From JBBRLG01 sp038231495 (GTDB lineage: Bacteria; Planctomycetota; Planctomycetia; Gemmatales; Gemmataceae): a DNA stretch of 14,918 bases. Positions within the stretch are counted from its first letter, which is position 1. Each line of letters starts with the position of its first letter. Below are positions 13,460 to 14,918 of this stretch, one piece after another. The position numbers were made by a program, and so were the translations under genes. The stretch is taken from NCBI GenBank assembly GCA_038231495.1, contig JBBRLG010000112.1:1-14918 (forward strand). The letters are read 5' to 3'. The notes below the pieces were generated by a model. That model searched no databases and had not been told where the DNA came from. It saw only the letters and a program-made list of their open reading frames with translations.

Positions 13460-14674
13460 TCAGGAATTCGCCCCCGCGAAGACGCGGGCCAGTTTGCCGA
13501 ACCACGACGCCGATTTGCCGTTCGCCAAGGGGAGTTCGCCCGCGCCGATGACCTTTGTCGCCAGGGCGTCGATGTCGGCCAGGGCCCGCGACCGTGGCAC
13601 CTCCATCCGCAGCGGTACGCCGCGATTCAGCGCCGCCTTGATCGCGGCGTAGTCGTTCGCCACCGTCGTCATCTCGGACACTTTCATCAACTCTTTTAGC
13701 TGTTCCAGCTCGAATTCGCGCGACTTGTTGTCGTAGCGGTTCAGGACCACTTCCAACATCATCTCACCGCGCGTCTCGCTCTTGAGTTCCAGCTTTGCCA
13801 GCATTTCCAGGGTCAACCGCAACGACCGCAGCGAGGGCAGGTTCTGCTCCGCGACCAGCACGACGTGGCTGGCGGCGGACAGCGTTTGCACGTACGCCTC
13901 GTCGTTGGTGCAGGGCACGTCCAGGACCACCACCTCGGCCAATCGGCGGAAGTGGTCCAGCAGACGCAGCACGTCCAGGTGCGACGCCTCCACGGGCGTT
14001 ATCTCGAAGTGCGAACCCGACACGATGTCAAAATTTTCGTTGATGTTGATGAGCGCCTGCTGCACCACGCTCAGGTCGAGCTTGACGTTGGAATTGAGCA
14101 GGTCGGGCAGGGTGTATTTCGGCTCGACGTTGAGGTAGGTCGCCAACATGCCTTTTTGCAGGGCCAGCTCGACGAGAACGGTTCTACGGTTGAAAAGATG
14201 CGCAATCTCGTTGGCGAGGTTGATGGCGATGGTGGTCGCGCCGCAGCCGCCGGTCACGCCGGAGACCGCGATAATCTTGGCGTTGGAGCCGCCGTAGCCG
14301 TGGTCGAGGCCGACCGTGTCGAGGGCGGAGCGGAAATCTTCGGAGTCCAGGGGCACGGGCACGACCTGATTCGCGCCGGCCCGGTTGGCCAGGATGAGAA
14401 GGGTCGCCAGCTGGTCGCGGCCGGTGTCAACGAGGGCGATCACCGGCCAGTTGAAGGCTCGTTTGAGACACTGCAGTTCGTGGACGTCGGACAGGCCGCT
14501 AAACTGGAACAGGACGAGGTGCGGCTCGGAGTCGGCCCACGACCATTTTTCGATGGCCTGATCGACCGTCTTGAACTCGGCCTCGATGGAGACCTGATAG
14601 TTGGTCAACTCCTGGCGCAGTTGGGTGAGCAACTTCTCGCCGCAGTTGACGGTCATGATTTTCAGGGGGTACAT
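13460..14674 (-). CDS. CpaE/TadZ-like ParA-type ATPase
   Basis: The protein has 404 residues from ATG 14674; an upstream in-frame start at 14722 adds an arginine-rich stretch without family character. Residues 1-125 resemble a response-regulator fold without a clear phospho-Asp. Residues 132-370 are a MinD/ParA-type ATPase: P-loop region SGVTGGCGATTIAINLANEI (138-157), a helix-strand core with LPDLLNS, and Walker B-like VVVLDVP (248-254). The P-loop lacks both lysines of the usual deviant Walker A motif (KGGxGKT), as in some CpaE/TadZ proteins, so ATP hydrolysis may be weak. CpaE-type proteins localise Flp/Tad pilus machinery at the pole. No other tad genes are in view, so it is a lone member here, or its partners lie to the right. 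It is transcribed towards uvrB. Confidence 0.85.
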   Translation of the reverse strand: MYPLKIMTVNCGEKLLTQLRQELTNYQVSIEAEFKTVDQAIEKWSWADSEPHLVLFQFSGLSDVHELQCLKRAFNWPVIALVDTGRDQLATLLILANRAGANQVVPVPLDSEDFRSALDTVGLDHGYGGSNAKIIAVSGVTGGCGATTIAINLANEIAHLFNRRTVLVELALQKGMLATYLNVEPKYTLPDLLNSNVKLDLSVVQQALININENFDIVSGSHFEITPVEASHLDVLRLLDHFRRLAEVVVLDVPCTNDEAYVQTLSAASHVVLVAEQNLPSLRSLRLTLEMLAKLELKSETRGEMMLEVVLNRYDNKSREFELEQLKELMKVSEMTTVANDYAAIKAALNRGVPLRMEVPRSRALADIDALATKVIGAGELPLANGKSASWFGKLARVFAGANS

Positions 14675-14803
14675 GCGTGTCCCAATCGGCCGGGGCCGCG
14701 GTTCGTGTCTTTTCGGTCGCACAAGCCTAGCACGCGGATCGGAAAAGACAAATTTGCGGTCTGTGCATTCGGCCAGGCGGTTCTACCGGGCGCGGGGGAA
14801 AGT

Positions 14804-14890
14804 GGCACAAACGCCCGTAGCCACAAGCGGCCCGCTTGTGGGTGAACGTCTTCCACAAGCGGGCCGCTTGTGGCTACGGGCGTTTGTGCC
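14804..14890. repeat. Perfect 38-bp inverted repeat with nested palindromes
   Basis: The arms 14804-14841 (from GGCACAAACGCCCGTAGCC) and 14853-14890 are exact reverse complements around an 11-base loop. Each arm ends in a smaller palindrome, CCACAAGCGG-C-CCGCTTGTGG. It lies 130 bases upstream of the CpaE-like gene. No transposase is present, so it may be a non-autonomous element, a REP-like unit or a terminator from a gene to the right. No gene is seen between 14675 and the window end. Confidence 0.8.
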
Positions 14891-14918
14891 GCATCGAGCC
14901 GCGGGCAGTATAACCACA

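Noticed and set aside
13865..14845. 326-residue rightward open frame opposite the CpaE-like gene
   Set aside because: It is antisense to a conserved ATPase and runs into the 38-bp inverted repeat; no domain seen.
1..14918. CRISPR array
   Set aside because: No regularly spaced direct repeats were seen; the repeats present are isolated inverted repeats.

Overview
The window looks like chromosomal DNA from a high-GC planctomycete, most likely of the Gemmata/Gemmataceae kind. The main evidence is a DUF1559 protein with a prepilin-type N-terminus at 4778-5839, a small HTH/zinc-ribbon gene cassette of a type I associate with planctomycete genomes, a CpaE-like ATPase, and large GC-rich inverted repeats between genes. 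The genus assignment is inference; there is no rRNA gene here to settle it.

Region 1 (1 to about 3100) is accessory DNA. It holds an IS630-family insertion sequence (about 77-1250) with both terminal inverted repeats and a two-frame transposase. Beyond it is a leftward gene run: RelE-like toxin, Phd/Xre-like hybrid antitoxin, HTH protein, a frameshifted zinc-ribbon gene and a small protein sharing the zinc-ribbon gene's N-terminal motif. The region ends at a displaced 3' half of a tRNA-Gln(UUG) gene (3094-3137), broken at the anticodon loop. This is the usual footprint of a tyrosine-recombinase element. The intact tRNA and the integrase would lie to the left, outside the window.

Region 2 (about 3140-5840) looks like ordinary chromosome: a terminator-like hairpin, a leftward PfkB-type sugar kinase (probably 2-keto-3-deoxygluconate kinase) with its own hairpin, and the divergent DUF1559 gene.

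Region 3 (5956-9212) is a tight rightward operon: an MFS transporter, a PhyH-type Fe(II)/2-oxoglutarate dioxygenase (ATGA overlap), and a fusion of an ArsI/CadI-like vicinal-oxygen-chelate domain with a methyltransferase-like C-terminal part. The fusion protein keeps the metal ligands and the vicinal Cys-Cys pair of the C-As lyase family. This is the best candidate for an undescribed system, perhaps handling organoarsenicals or another thiophilic compound.

Region 4 (9362-13407) continues rightward with a GspG-like membrane-anchored protein, a class I SAM methyltransferase, a membrane protein with two ComEA-like helix-hairpin-helix modules, and uvrB, whose start overlaps the HhH gene's stop. 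Convergent to uvrB is a CpaE/TadZ-like ATPase gene (13460-14674), separated from it by a perfect 34-base palindrome. A perfect 38-bp inverted repeat lies upstream of that gene at the right edge of the window.
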